Positions 1-10,969 of a stretch of DNA of 64,000 bases are shown here, piece by piece (position 1 is the stretch's first letter; each line of letters begins with the position of its first letter). Below the pieces are notes generated by a model. That model was given only the letters and a program-made list of their open reading frames with translations, made no database searches and had not been told where the DNA came from. This DNA comes from Amaurobius ferox (lineage: Eukaryota > Arthropoda > Arachnida > Araneae > Amaurobiidae). Both the position numbers and the translations under genes were made by a program. The DNA lies in NCBI GenBank assembly GCA_951213105.1, contig OX578134.1, positions 142,676,450 to 142,740,449 on the forward strand, given 5' to 3'.

Positions 1-708
1 ATCGAACTTGCTGCAACCTCTTCCAAGCCACCCGAGGTACCTTCCACCATATCATGTCGCCTGGATAAGATGGGGTTACGCTCACGGCGACCTTTAAGAC
101 GTCTGAAAATAACACTACAACATCGACAGAGTCGTTTGGAGTTGTGTCGTAGCCGAGCATCATAGCTGCTAGCAGACTGGAATCGCGTAGTGTTCAACGG
201 TGAATCACCCTTCAGTCTTTCAGCAGATGACCACCAGGTACGTGCGTGGAAGCGCCTGGGTCAGCGGTCCCAATTAGTCTATTTTGCGCAGACACACAGC
301 CATTACATGGTGTGAGGTACTGTCTCTTACGGCAGCAGGTCGCCCCTTGTCGTCCTGCGTACAACTTTACCAGATCAACGACATGTTGATGAAATTCTGC
401 GACCGTTTGAGTTACCCTTCATGTCACGTCATTTTGGGGTAATTTTTCAACAAGATAATGTCACGCCACATACGTCTCGCATATTTGTGGACTGTATCCA
501 TGCTTTTGATACTGTTCCTTGGCCAGCAAGGTAACCAAACCTTTCGACACTCTAACATGTATAGGACATCCTAGATCGCCAAATCCTGGCTCCCGACATG
601 TAGCTGATTTGGAGCAACAATTGAGGAATGCCTGGAAGAATGTATCGCAGGCTGACATTAGGAAACTTTATCACTCCTTACCTAGACTATACAAGCATGC
701 ATAGCCTC
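1..708 (+). pseudogene. Tc1-family (IS630/Tc1/mariner) transposase, catalytic half, dead
   Basis: Conceptual translation gives the familiar Tc1 series: RSRRPLRRL (about 80-105), a DWNRVVF block (about 175-195), SADDHQVRAWKR (about 225-260), SYGSRSPLVVL (about 325-360), VDEILRP (about 382-402), FQQDNVTPHTSR (about 445-480), then PWPAR and a C-terminal LEQQLRNAW...LYHSLPR stretch in the frame open at 519-704. The family moves DNA by cut-and-paste with a DDE catalytic triad. Here the first acidic site reads NGES instead of the usual SDES, the second aspartate (QQDN) is kept, and the glutamate of the IEHVW-type motif is a stop codon. A TAG at about 163 replaces an expected tryptophan, and several frameshifts follow. 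The N-terminal DNA-binding half lies outside the window or is lost. This is an old, inactive copy; the identification itself is secure. Confidence 0.9.
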
Positions 709-714
709 CGGGGG

Positions 715-1599
715 GCTTATTTTAAGTTTCTTTATATTATATACTCCGTAGGAAGAACGATAATGCTGCTAGTCTATATATATAAAATTGAAAATCTGTC
801 TGCATGTATGTTTGTCTGATGATCCCTAAAGAACGCCTGAACCGAATTGAATAAAATTTTGTCGGTATCCTTGAAATAGCCCTACTTAGAGTTTAGTCTA
901 TGTTTCAAGTTCCTAAGACCAGGGGTTGTCGAGATATAAATGTTAAACAAAATCTATCATACGAGTTCTCCTACCTAACTCCCTAGTTTCTCCAAACGAA
1001 ATAGGTTGAAAATAGCTGGTTTAAAACGTGAAAGTAATTTAAAACTCTATCTCTGTGTTTGGTTGGAGTTTATTGCGACAGGGACTTTTGAAAATAGCAG
1101 GTTTGAAACATGAATTTAAAGAGAAATTCAATCACTATGGTCTATTTTTCACAGGCTCTTACAATACAAAAAATTAGGAAATCAAAATGTTTATTAATTA
1201 TTTGCATTTTATGAGGAAGATTCTTTCTTATATCATGTTGCTTAGCAACGAAAATTAATCAAATGTGGTTGTTATTTTTTTTTTGGATTTGAATAATAAA
1301 TAAATGGATATAAAATATATCTTATAAATGCACGGATAGATTTTTTTTAATTATATTAATTACGGACTGCATACATCACTTTCATTTATTTTGGCAAAAG
1401 GTTTTCAAACTTATATTTTGTGTTAAGCCAATAAACTCATATATTGTGTTTCGAAAATAAACTCATTAAACAGATTATTGAAAGAGAAGCAGGGTTGAAC
1501 GGGAATATCTTCTAATACAATTGTCGTGTTTTCATTTAGTATATACAAACGGGATCTGCTTTACATTTTTCAGATCTGCAAATTCAGATCTACCAATTT
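715..1599. other. Intergenic, repeat fragments
   Basis: No gene is supported. The start (about 718-850) carries a TTTCTTTATATTATAT segment that recurs at about 2328, followed by a GTCTG-rich head (CTGTCTGCATG, GTTTGTCTG) like that of many invertebrate dispersed repeats and like the segment near 33285. The remainder is AT-rich without recognisable structure. Confidence 0.5.
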
Positions 1600-2110
1600 C
1601 ACTACTAACTTCACAACTTTTCTTAAACGTTGCCAAATTGATTTAAATGTCGCCAAATTGATAGAAACGACGCAAAATTAATGAACTTAATTTTGTTTTG
1701 TTAGAAGAGAGTACTGAAATGATATCTCGGTTGAATTTGTCTATCAGCCCAACTTTCCTACTCAGTAACACATTTAGGAGTTTTTAAAATGTCACCAAAT
1801 TGATAAAAATATTTGTAAATCCATAAATATATCTTGAAATTGATATAATTGCACTAAATAAATGAAATGTATTGTGTTTTGTTACAGAATAGTAATGTTA
1901 TGATGTTTCGTCAATATGTCGCTAAGTGGAACTATGACTTCTTCAGTCCCACTCTGCGATAAATCTGGCGATTTTTTGAAAACGTCCCTGAATTGACAAA
2001 AATGTCGCCAAATTGATAAAATGATGCTAAATTCATCAAAGTGATACCGAATCGATGAAAATTCAATATTTTGCATAATTAAGTACGATTTTCTGGATAA
2101 TATCTGTTTT
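1600..2110 (+). repeat. Family A relative: ~20-bp GCCAAATTGAT iterons
   Basis: A series of degenerate ~20-base units built on GTCGCCAAATTGATAAAAAT runs at about 1630-1680, 1785-1830 and 1985-2065. The final part (CGATGAAAATTCAATATTTT) matches the corresponding interior of family A copies at about 5410 and 19390. It looks like a divergent, truncated A copy lacking the GT microsatellite half. Coding potential is not apparent. Confidence 0.6.
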
Positions 2111-2774
2111 TTGTGAGAATTAAAAAAATATTTTTTCTAAATTTGTTTATAAACTGGACCAGGATGATTTATTCTTCATATCTTCCTGTGAAGATAATTT
2201 TGTGTATCGAGCCCAGCGATTATTATACATTTTTAGAAGAATGAAATTAAATATTTTAATAGAATATTTTGAATAACAAATTCATTTTGAAAAATATAGG
2301 AATTTACACATAATTATGAATGTTAAGTTTCTTTATATTATATTTTCGGTACGAAGAGCAGGTATATTGCTAGTAGTTCAATATAAACTGTTCAATAAAA
2401 ATGTGTTCGCAACTGTTCAATGAGAACTAGTTCAATAAAAACAAACCACCATATGTGCAGTCCGGCATCAACGTATAAATAATATAATTCTTAGAAATAC
2501 AAGTTAAAATCCAACATTCTAAAACGATGAGGTATGTTTTTACTCAATGTAAATATTTATTAACATTATCATTTGACATAATTAAAATAATTATTAAATT
2601 TGCCTTTACACTTTATCCTTAATATTTATATATTTATATAAATATATACTTAATATTTATATATTCTTTTTATGTAAACTTTTGAGACTAGTGTTACTAG
2701 TATGATGACAGGAAAGAGGTAGAATTTTGATCCGCTTAAGAGTCAAATTCATAATTAAAATTTATTATCCTCGT
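2111..2774. other. Intergenic AT-rich stretch
   Basis: No gene recognised. Holds a short segment (about 2326-2370) similar to 718-765, a small direct repeat of GTTCAATA-type words at 2370-2440, and TATATT-rich sequence near 2620-2665. Confidence 0.5.
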
Positions 2775-2957
2775 GAATGATGAAATGGATGCCATTGGTT
2801 TTTCAATATGATTTAGTTGCGTCTTTGGCCACCGCATCTTCTGGCACTTTTACCACGAGCTCATTATTGTAATCCAGACTGTCAGCACTCTTTCTGCATC
2901 AATCTATATGACTACTGCTGCACTGCCTCTGACGACGGGATATATTTTTGTCGCTAA

Positions 2958-3240
2958 CTAATGGTACAGTGGCGACACTGTACCAATGGGCTTAGTCCAC
3001 TGACCGCTACGCTCTTCAATCCACGTAACTCGCTTCGGGCGCACTTTAGTGCCACCTGCTAAGCATGCGTAATATTCTCTTCTCGGACTAGTGCAATTTA
3101 TTGTTAGTGTGAGCAAGCCTTTTCTTGCCCACGCCTCGACTTGACGTTTTAAAACATACCACATGTCACCGTCTGTCATCACATACATTAATTTATCACA
3201 TTCAAAGCATTTAAATGTTACAATTTTACTCTCCCACTGG
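2958..3240 (-). CDS. Unidentified exon-like reading frame
   Basis: A reading frame of about 94 codons on the minus strand, clearly richer in G+C than its surroundings. It starts just after a TTTCCAG that could serve as a splice acceptor (about 3241-3247) and ends at TAG after the residues SPLYH. It contains an FKCFECD motif (possible metal-binding pair), a DGDMWYVLKRQVEAWARKG block, and KVRPKRVTWIEERSGQW. The composition is that of a folded soluble protein, not of random AT-rich DNA. Beyond the stop, another frame at about 2775-2880 is also coding-like (NELVVKVPEDAVAKDATKS), which would fit a frameshifted continuation. I do not recognise the family. It could be a host exon, or a captured mobile-element or viral gene fragment. 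No function is claimed. Confidence 0.35.
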
Positions 3241-3259
3241 AAATCTTTAACAAGTCAAT

Positions 3260-4439
3260 ATACTAAAAACAAAATTATAACCACTATAGCTAAAAAGCAA
3301 TGAACTTCATTTGAAATCCAATAATATATCCTTACATTCTAAAGGGCTATAAATTATATTTGTTGTTCATAACTTTCAGTTTTTAAGAAAAAAAAAACAT
3401 TATAAACTTTAAAAAAGGAAAATTTTCAATCTTCTTCAACTTAATAAGACGATTTCCTGAAAAATGTAACGACTTTGTAAAAAGAAAGTATTAATCTCTG
3501 AACTTGTCTTCCTAATCCCCAAGTTCACTTCACCGGACATTTTTGTTGATTTTCAGACATTTATCATATCACAATCAAATTTAATGTTGTTCATATCAAA
3601 ATTACTAATACTGTAATCCTACTTTATTTTAAGCATAGCCAAATATTTGAAATACCCCAAATTGAAAAATACTAATTAAAAGAAATAGCATAAAACAGGA
3701 ATTTATATCATCATTCTCGTTGTTTGACAGCAAATTCGGTGATTTTTGTAAAGAATAGATGGAAACTCTCAAAGTCCATTAGATTGGCTAAAAACTTTTT
3801 CTCCCAATATTTTCCATAGAGAGCCAAATAAACTTGTCATCGCACCATCGAATTGTTGACATGATATGAATAAAAATGTATTGTGAATACGTTAGTCTCT
3901 AGAACGTGACGGAAATGAAGCGAAATATATTGAAATCAGTATGAAATTTCCTTATATACTGTATAAGCTGTATTATAAAATGATTTTGGTTAAGAGTTCA
4001 AACAATATAAATTTTAAATTTGCTGTATCTCTGCATCGATAGCTTGGCTATACGCCAGTATGCGCTAATTACTTACTTCGACCGCAAACCTTTCACTATG
4101 CTTAATGGGTGGACTTAATTAATTAGCGGAGTCTTGAAAATTTTGATCCTGTGCCTGTACTAAAATGTAAAATAAACCCGAAATGTAGGCTATTTTAAAC
4201 ACTTCGAAATTTTTTGCATGTTTTACAAAACTCATTAACCCTCAATTCAATAATAAATAAGTACTTTTAGCAAATTAGAGCAGTGAAAATTGTTGTGTAC
4301 TGATTGTTTTGTGTTAATGTGCAATTTAAAGACGTCGCCATAAAACTAAAAATTATTTAATAGATATTTTCAATGTAAAACATAGACACTTTGGAGAAAC
4401 GTTTTATCCATTCTCTGAAAATATGATTATCCATTCGCT
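3260..4439. other. Intergenic, no feature seen
   Basis: AT-rich sequence with homopolymer runs. No coding, RNA or repeat structure could be supported, apart from short ATCCATTC words near 4405-4440 at the edge of the following repeat. Confidence 0.5.
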
Positions 4440-4625
4440 AAAATGTGAATCTATATCTCTCTATATTAAAAAAATGCAGCCGCCGCTGCCGCCGCCGCTG
4501 TTTAACAAAATTCTCGTTTCTCGACATTCCTTGCTTCGTACTGCAAAAACTATTGCATATAAAATGTGACATTTGGTACACTTGTAGAAAACGCTTTGGG
4601 GAATACGCTGAAATAAACCGATTTT
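4440..4625 (+). repeat. Family C copy C1 (5' fragment)
   Basis: Begins TCTCTATATTAAAAAAATG followed by a GCC/GCT triplet tract (about 4474-4500), then TTCTCGTTTCTCGA, CATTTGGTACACTTGTAGAA and AATACGCTGAAATAAA. The same order occurs in C4 at 49678 and inverted in C3 near 47640. The copy stops where family A copy A1 begins, so A1 probably inserted into it or the two share a breakpoint. Confidence 0.7.
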
Positions 4626-5553
4626 ACTTTCCTTATATACATAATATATAAGGAAATTATTGTGACTGGGTCAAAAATTCAAATTCGAGATTTCGACGGA
4701 AGAGCACGTTTCAAGCATACCTGATCACGAATCAGACATTTTTGAGGCGATGTCTGTATGTGTGTTTGTGTGTGTGTATGTGTGTGTATGAAAATATGAG
4801 TGTGTGTGTGTGTGTGTCAGTGAGTCAGTGGAGACGATATCCCACGAACGAATGGAGCGATTCGAACGAAATTTGGTACAAAAATTACAATTAGTGAATA
4901 CTGGAAGCCTATTGTTTTTAAACGTAATCAAATTTTCAGAACCCCTAAATCATCAAAAAATCAAAACTTTGAATAAAGTTACACAAATAGACATTTCTTA
5001 AGTAAATTCTCCTTAGAAAACAATTGACATAAACTTTACAATGCTAGTATCAACCGTTCTTGAGATATTCTACATTTTTCAAATAAATTTATTAAAAAAT
5101 CCCATAAATTAAATAAAAAATATTAACTGTTGAGAAACATGTTCACTTTTCAGATGTAATATCATGCGAAAATTTGGTGACATCATTCTCGTGAATGTAG
5201 CTCGTTCCATTCATGAGAAAATATACTTTAAGTAATACTTTTGTATTTGAAAGCCAATAGTCATTTATCTGCTATGAAAATAACCTATTTCTCCGTCTAT
5301 AACACTTAGCGAGATTTTGGCGGAATGTCGCCAACTTGGCGTGGTTTTTAAATGTTGCCAAATTAACGAAAATCTCGCCAAATGGATATAAATGACGCTA
5401 AATCAATGAGAATGACGACTAACTGTCGAAAATTCAAAATCTTGTAAAGAGTATAAGTGTCTAATATAAGAAAAACCTATTTTTTTACTGTACAAGTAGT
5501 AAATTCATTGCATTACATAAGGAAAGTCATGTTTTGCCCACATCAGATTTTTT
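4625..5553 (+). repeat. Family A dispersed repeat, copy A1
   Basis: One of four near-complete copies in the window. Order of landmarks: terminal hairpin ACTTTCCTTATATACAT with AATATATAAGGAAA; GTGACTGGGTC; GAGCACGTTTCAAGCAT; a GT microsatellite (about 4754-4818); GGAGACGATATC, then ATGGAGCGATTCGAACGAA and ATTTGGTACAAAAATTA; CTCGTTCCATTCATGA; the GCCAAATTAACG iterons (about 5330-5420); AACCTATTTTTTTACTGTA; and the distal end TAAGGAAAGTCATG plus CCCACATCAGATTTTTT. The frames that cross it are shadows of repeat and microsatellite, and no protein is preserved. Class is unknown. The terminal hairpin does not end in the CTRR of canonical Helitrons. Confidence 0.8.
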
Positions 5554-6430
5554 GATATATATTGTAGTTAAAACCCACCATATTATCTTAAGTGCGTGTT
5601 CCTGGAATAGAATATATTAACATAATACTACTCATAATTAGCTGCACACACATTTTTAAATTTTAAATATATTTATTAAGAACATTTGGTTAATTATTAA
5701 TTTGATTGCAATAATCATCATATTATTTGTGGAGGAGATTGGACATCTAAGTCCAGGTAAGCTAATATTGAAATGGGATATGACCTAATACAATTATTGA
5801 TATGTCTGCATCCAATTTTGTGTTTGTACATTTAAAAAGTGCAACACCTTTGCCTCCATTACGACGGCATGCTACTGCTAGGCTTATCTCACTATATTAC
5901 TCTCAATCTCTTATTGCTCTCCGACACAACTGAATACTGAATGTGATCTTATCACCTCTGCATCTCTGTCGTTGAAGTTCATCTCTCGTTGAAGTGTTCA
6001 TCTCAGTACATTTCCTTGAAGTCTTTTTTAGGACATTTTATTGAAGTCCATGTGGAATCTGACGTTGAAGTGTATATGGAATCTGCAGAACCTTTCGGTT
6101 GCCACCTCTTTTTGTCTGAGGTTTGATAGACCTCTTCGGCTACCATTGGTTTTTTACAACAATTTTAACCGATCTCCTGGCTTCACTTTGGCCTCCGCAT
6201 TATACGGCTTATTGACCTCTTGGGCCAGGGCCGCTGTAAAACACGCGTCATTTAGTCTGATGTCATTGTCTGACATTACAGACATTACAAATATTGACAT
6301 AACACTGTCTCCGTTAAATCTGGTCTCACATTATAAATTAATAAAGAAATTAATATTAATTAAAAAATGTTAAAATTTATGTAACATATTGTAATGTGAC
6401 TTAATGAAGACAAATAAATGATAAATCTAA
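5554..6430. other. Intergenic; G+C-richer block at 5840-6340
   Basis: The block at about 5840-6340 is compositionally unlike its flanks and contains several GTTGAAGT words (about 5970, 5988, 6018, 6045, 6065). On the minus strand a short coding-like phrase, AEAKVKPGDRLKLL, appears near 6160-6210. This vaguely recalls the C-terminal region of Ty3-type integrases but is too short to call. A plus-strand frame at 6041-6373 has no recognisable domain. Confidence 0.3.
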
Positions 6431-6492
6431 TAAATTATTAATCGCGAAATAATTTCTTTAAACCAAAAACACAAATAGCTACATTTGATGCT

Positions 6493-6850
6493 CTAAGTCC
6501 TCTGGACGAGCCGGACGGCCTGGGGCTTTCACACCTTGCCATAGGGAATCCGTCCATCCAAATGGTTGCTCTATATCTTCGGATGAGTCGGCTGGCCTGG
6601 GCTTTTGACACCTTGCCATAGCCGGCCACACAGTTAGTTACCGTAAGCCTTAGGGTTGATCGTGTAGTATGGGCCTTCAACACCTTGCCATACCATTTTC
6701 CCGGCCGCCCAAATAGCAGCTCACGTCCTCGGACGAGTCGGACGGTCTGGGTCTTCAACACCTTGCCATAGCCGACCGTCCAAATGAATGTTCTATGACT
6801 TCGGATGAGTCGGACGGTTTGGGTCTTCAACACCTTGCCATAGACTTGAA
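6493..6850. repeat. Minisatellite, five ~72-78-bp units
   Basis: Five units share CACCTTGCCATAG, starting at about 6532, 6609, 6681, 6759 and 6831, so spacings are 77, 72, 78 and 72. Each is preceded by GGATGAGTCGGACGG-like sequence. On the minus strand the last four units stay in one frame because spacings of 72 and 78 are multiples of three. The encoded units start YGKVLKTQTVRLIR or variants, and the whole frame (6438-6854) has no stop. No known domain is evident. It may be an ordinary minisatellite or a decayed repetitive coding exon. Confidence 0.8.
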
Positions 6851-6979
6851 ACATTTATATTTCGATAAGTCTATGGTATAATTGCTCTATTTTTCTTTTA
6901 AATGATAATTCACAACAAAGTTATCTTTAATTTCCTTCAATATCAAAACAGCATACCGGTATGGGTTCCCCTAACAGCA

Positions 6980-7345
6980 TAAATTTTTCACAGTGGCATA
7001 AGATATGCGTCAGACTGTGACTTTGGGACGTCACAGAACGTCGCAGTAAGTCTTGGCAATGTCATATTAAGGTCACAGGGAAGTCATTTTGGTCATTTTC
7101 ATGGTCGTTTGTGACGTCGCATACTAACTTGTTTGTAACGTTACATTGTAATTGTCATCGTAAATTCGTCACATTGTTACGTGTTAATTAAATTGTGGAA
7201 ACGTCACAGAATATAGTCACAATGAAGTTACAAATTTACTAATACGTAACGTCACATAGAAGAAACAAATATGATGTCACATTGTGATCCAGCTGCCACG
7301 TAACTACAACGGCACTGGCACACATGTGACGATCTTTGCTGTGAG
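6980..7345. other. GTCAC/GTGAC-rich tract
   Basis: Many TGACG, CGTCACA and GTCACA words on both strands (for example near 7014, 7028, 7071, 7110, 7166, 7205, 7251, 7273) occur in about 330 bases, with no fixed period. It could be a strongly decayed minisatellite or a cluster of CRE-like half sites. No gene lies in it. Confidence 0.45.
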
Positions 7346-8004
7346 GGTGACTATGGCATTTATTGTTTTTCTAAATGCAGGAAGAATTAAAAGATAGCAT
7401 TGTTTTACCACCATTCACATATTCTACATCATTCCCCTTCTCTGAACTTTTCATTTGATTCCTCACTAATAGTAAACAGATATTTAAATGCGAAATGAAA
7501 AAGGTGCAGTAAAATTACAGTGACGCCAAATTAAAATAATATTGAAAATACATTAGGTGCATTTCTTATTTATTAATATTTAATATAACACTAAATGTTA
7601 ATAACAATGTAAAGCAGTTTAAACCTCAGAACATAAAATTCATTATTTTAATTATGTGTATTATAATTTTAATCAGAATTACTAATATTCGATTTGTAAG
7701 GTAATCATAAATAATATATTAAATTATATCATTTACTGTATTACCAATCAGTATAAGATTTAATATTAAACATTGCATGCATCTTTTTGAAGAAATGCAA
7801 GAAATGAGGCATAACCATTACGTGTTACAGGATAAAATATTTCGGAAATAGAGCAACAAATTTAAAACAAAATCATAAACTATTTAAGACCGATTAAGAT
7901 CCATAATGTACTCTTAGATAAAAATAGTGTGTCTTATATAAATTGAAGATCAAATCAAGAGAGAATAATAAACTTATCTAGTGCACCACAGTGCGAATAG
8001 ACGA
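7346..8004. other. Intergenic, no feature seen
   Basis: AT-rich sequence with ATTAATATT-type words. No gene, RNA or repeat relation to the rest of the window was found. Confidence 0.5.
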
Positions 8005-8235
8005 CTCCGCAATTTCTAATCGAACATAAATTATTTCCGATTATTCCCTGCAAAACTCTGACAAAGTACTTAAAGCTCATAATTTCTATGGGTACCAAAT
8101 CGATTTTGATTTGCACCAGAACAATTCAATGATTATAAAAGTATGTCAAGCTTAATTCACACATATTATATCAAAGGAATTGCTACTTTAGTTGAAAGCT
8201 TTCTATTTCAATTTGCAGGTAATGTATATGAAGTA
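8005..8235 (+). repeat. Family H dispersed repeat, copy H1
   Basis: Shares the order CTCATAATTTCTATGG, CAAATCGATTTTGATTTGCA and AACAATTCAATGATT, then a pyrimidine-rich stretch (GAAAGCTTTCTATT), with H2 at 31075-31330 and more weakly with H3 at 49375-49545. Copies are strongly diverged and non-coding. Confidence 0.5.
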
Positions 8236-8356
8236 TGTCATTCGATGTAATAGTTATCTCCGTTGGTAAGAGAATATCAATAAAATGGATTTTATACCAT
8301 ATATTTTATTCATACCATATGTAAGCAAGACTTTCATGGCTAGATTTTTGACAGAT

Positions 8357-9216
8357 ATAAAAAAATCTGATGTGGGCAATACATGACTTTCCTTATATAA
8401 TGCAATGTATTGATTACTTTTACAGCAAAAAAATAGGTTATTCTTATAGTTAATACTTATATCTTTTCCAAGATAAATTTTCCTCAATTAGTCGGTATTT
8501 TCATTGATTTAACGTAATTTTTATCAATTTGGCGAAATTTTCGTTAATTTGGCAACATTTAAAGTCGCCAAACTCGTCCCCAAAATATCGCAAAATATTA
8601 TAGACTGAGAAATAAGTTATTTTTATAGCAGATAAATGACTATTGGCGTTCAAATACAAAAGTATTACTCAAAGTACCTTTTCTCGTGAATGGAACAAGT
8701 TAGATCCACGAGAATGATGTCACCAAATTTATGGCATAATATTACATATGAAAAGCGAACATGTTTCACAACAGTTAATATGTAGATCCAAGAGAATGAT
8801 GTCACCATATGTATGGCATGATATTACATATAAAAAGCGAACATGTTTCACAACAGTTAATATGTATTTTTTAATTTATGAAATTTTTTAATAAATTTAT
8901 TTGAAAAATGTGCAAATCTCGAGAACGGTTCATGCTAGCGTTCGAAAGTTTATGTCAATCGTTTTCTAAGGAAAAATTACTTAAGAAATGTCTATTTGCG
9001 TAACTCTATTAAAAGTTTTGCTTTTTTAACGATTTTTTCAAGATTTCACACGAAAATTTAAGGGGTTCTGAACATTTGATTGCAATTAAAAACAATAAGC
9101 TTACAGTATATATGGATTGTGAGTTTTGTACCAAATTTCATTTGAATCGCTCCATTCGTTCGTGAGATATCGTCTCCACAGACTCACTGACACACACACA
9201 CATACACACACACATA

Positions 9217-9256
<40 letters not shown>

Positions 9257-9385
9257 CATCACCTCAAAAATGTTTTATTCGTGATCAGGGATGCTTGAAA
9301 CGTGCTCTCCTCTCGAAAACTCGATTTCGAATTTTCGGCTTCGTCACAATACTTTCCTTATACGTTATGAATATAAGGAAAGTAA
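8357..9385 (-). repeat. Family A dispersed repeat, copy A2 (inverted)
   Basis: Reads as the reverse of A1: AAAAAATCTGATGTGGGC at its left edge, TTGGCGAAATTTTCGTTAAT iterons at about 8500-8580, a CA microsatellite at about 9188-9256, and the terminal hairpin ACTTTCCTTATACGTTATG with AATATAAGGAAAGTA at the right edge. An internal ~82-bp segment is duplicated in tandem (TAGATCCACGAGAATGATG at about 8701 and TAGATCCAAGAGAATGATG at about 8783), which explains its greater length. No coding capacity. Confidence 0.8.
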
Positions 9386-9926
9386 AAATATTGACCTTAA
9401 ACTATAAAAATTAAATGTTATTCAAGTAAAAAGAAAATGTGAAGTATTTAGCTAAATAATTGCACTTTTACAACAAATAGTTAAATATTTTAAAGGAATT
9501 CTTTTAATCATCACTTTAATTTTATAGGAATTAATTTTACTGAGAAACTCAAGAAGATATACAAATATATTTCAAATTTCTAGACATCATCTGAAGGCAT
9601 TTTTCTTTTTTCAAATATTTACACAACCAGTTCAATGACACTTTTCTGCAAGAATAGAATAAAAATATAAGAAAATAATTGGATAGTGAATTAAACTGCC
9701 TCAATAAAACAAACACTTGATTCCTCATATAATGCACATAGAATAGGAAACAATAATTTAAAAAGATTGTTTAAAACTAATTAAACATTTAAAATAAATT
9801 ATGTTGTTTATTAATTGATAGTTCTGCAAGAATGGTTAATAAATTTTATTAATTAAAAGATCATTAACCATTATTTCTGAAAACGAATAAACGTTTATTA
9901 TAAAATCATAGGACGTATATCTCAAG

Positions 9927-9928
<2 letters not shown>
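9386..9928. other. Intergenic, no feature seen
   Basis: AT-rich sequence between copy A2 and the TA tracts. A TTAATTA-rich part near 9770-9860 shows nothing beyond composition. Confidence 0.5.
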
Positions 9929-9972
<44 letters not shown>

Positions 9973-10031
9973 GTATATGTATATATATAAATAAAATTTT
10001 AAAAATCCAATAAAAGAATAGAGAGAAGTTT

Positions 10032-10091
<60 letters not shown>

Positions 10092-10165
10092 AGATTTTAA
10101 AAATCCAATAAAGGAATAGAGAGAAGTTTCAATATATATATGTATATATATATATATTGTTCTCA
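9929..10165. repeat. Compound (TA)n / 43-bp tandem repeat
   Basis: A (TA)n run (9929-9971) is followed by TTTTAAAAATCCAATAAAAG and AATAGAGAGAAGTTTCAA, a second (TA)n run (10034-10088), then almost the same unique piece again and a third TA run. The unit is therefore about 100 bases, TA tract plus unique segment. It lies some 280 bases beyond the TA tract that flanks the Penelope-like element. Confidence 0.85.
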
Positions 10166-10441
10166 ATGTCTTAATCTTTAATCTTAAACTAATTATTATT
10201 GCTTTTTCTCATTTTTACCGTGTTTTCATTTTCATTTTTTTATTTATATTTATATATACTTTTTAATTATGATTTTTTAATCCTAATATTCTTCTCATCC
10301 CCCTTTCCATTGTAGTGATATGTTACCTTCTATTTTTATTCTTAGTCTTAGTCTATAGTTATTTATTTGTAACAGATATGCTAGAGATGGCTTTTTTGTA
10401 CATACAGTAGTTTATGCATAATTTTCGGTTAAAATCTTTCA

Positions 10442-10446
<5 letters not shown>

Positions 10447-10528
<82 letters not shown>
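10447..10528. repeat. (TA)n microsatellite at the retroelement edge
   Basis: Perfect TA dinucleotide run directly abutting the left inverted repeat of the Penelope-like element. N-terminal-endonuclease Penelope-like elements are reported to favour microsatellite targets, so this is a plausible insertion site. Reading frames of alternating Ile/Tyr across it are artefacts. Confidence 0.9.
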
Positions 10529-10532
<4 letters not shown>

Positions 10533-10698
10533 CAAATACAAAAACAGATTGAAAAAAGATGGGGGGGGGAGGCATAAAGGAAGAGGGCAAAATGAATGGA
10601 GAGTGTTTACAGGAACGACAGAAAAAAGGCCGGGGTGATTGTTATACCCCGTTCCTGGTTAAAGCGCTTTTACTCCAGAAACACTCCCAGTGCCTCTG
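10527..10698 (-). repeat. Left inverted flank of the Penelope-like element
   Basis: Contains ATACAAAAACAGATTGAAAA, a G-run with GGAGGCATAAAGGAAGAGG, GGAGAGTGTTTACAGGAACG, GGCCGGGGTGATTGT and AAGCGCTTTTACTCCAGAAA. The reverse complement is found at 13472-13640 with scattered mismatches. In this left copy the strand orientation corresponds to the 3' end of the element. Confidence 0.85.
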
Positions 10699-10969
10699 TC
10701 TTCCCGAAGCACTCCTCCGTCCGATGAAATCAATGAAACATCCCGAAGTGAAAAGACCATGAAGCACAAAAAGGCTCAAGATATTAAAATAAACCTAACC
10801 TGACTATACAGCAGAATGCTGGAAGACCAAAAGTAACGCCATGTAACGATACTGAACCGATATGCAATCATCATGTAAAACTGCTTTTTTGCTTCTTAAA
10901 GACCAAGTCTACATAGTGCCTTAGATATCGAAGCGGATAATGACATTTTGCTGACTCTGGGAGTAATTT

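Noticed and set aside
4625..5553. Family A as a canonical Helitron
   Set aside because: The terminal hairpin is not followed by CTRR, the opposite end does not show a clear TC start, and no Rep/helicase relation can be seen.
6160..6210. Integrase C-terminal fragment of a Ty3-type retrotransposon
   Set aside because: Only about 14 residues (AEAKVKPGDRLKLL) look suggestive, which is too short to support a call.
6493..6850. Direct repeats resembling a CRISPR array
   Set aside because: Units are ~72-78 bases without a constant-repeat/variable-spacer split, and the surrounding DNA is eukaryotic. It is a minisatellite.
6493..6850. Hammerhead ribozyme from GGATGAGTCGGACGG words
   Set aside because: The required CTGATGA and GAAA core pairing is not present in any unit.
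10359..10638. Open frames of alternating Ile/Tyr (also at 37638-38052 and 56090-56403)
   Set aside because: They are translations of (TA)n microsatellites, open on both strands at once, and not genes.
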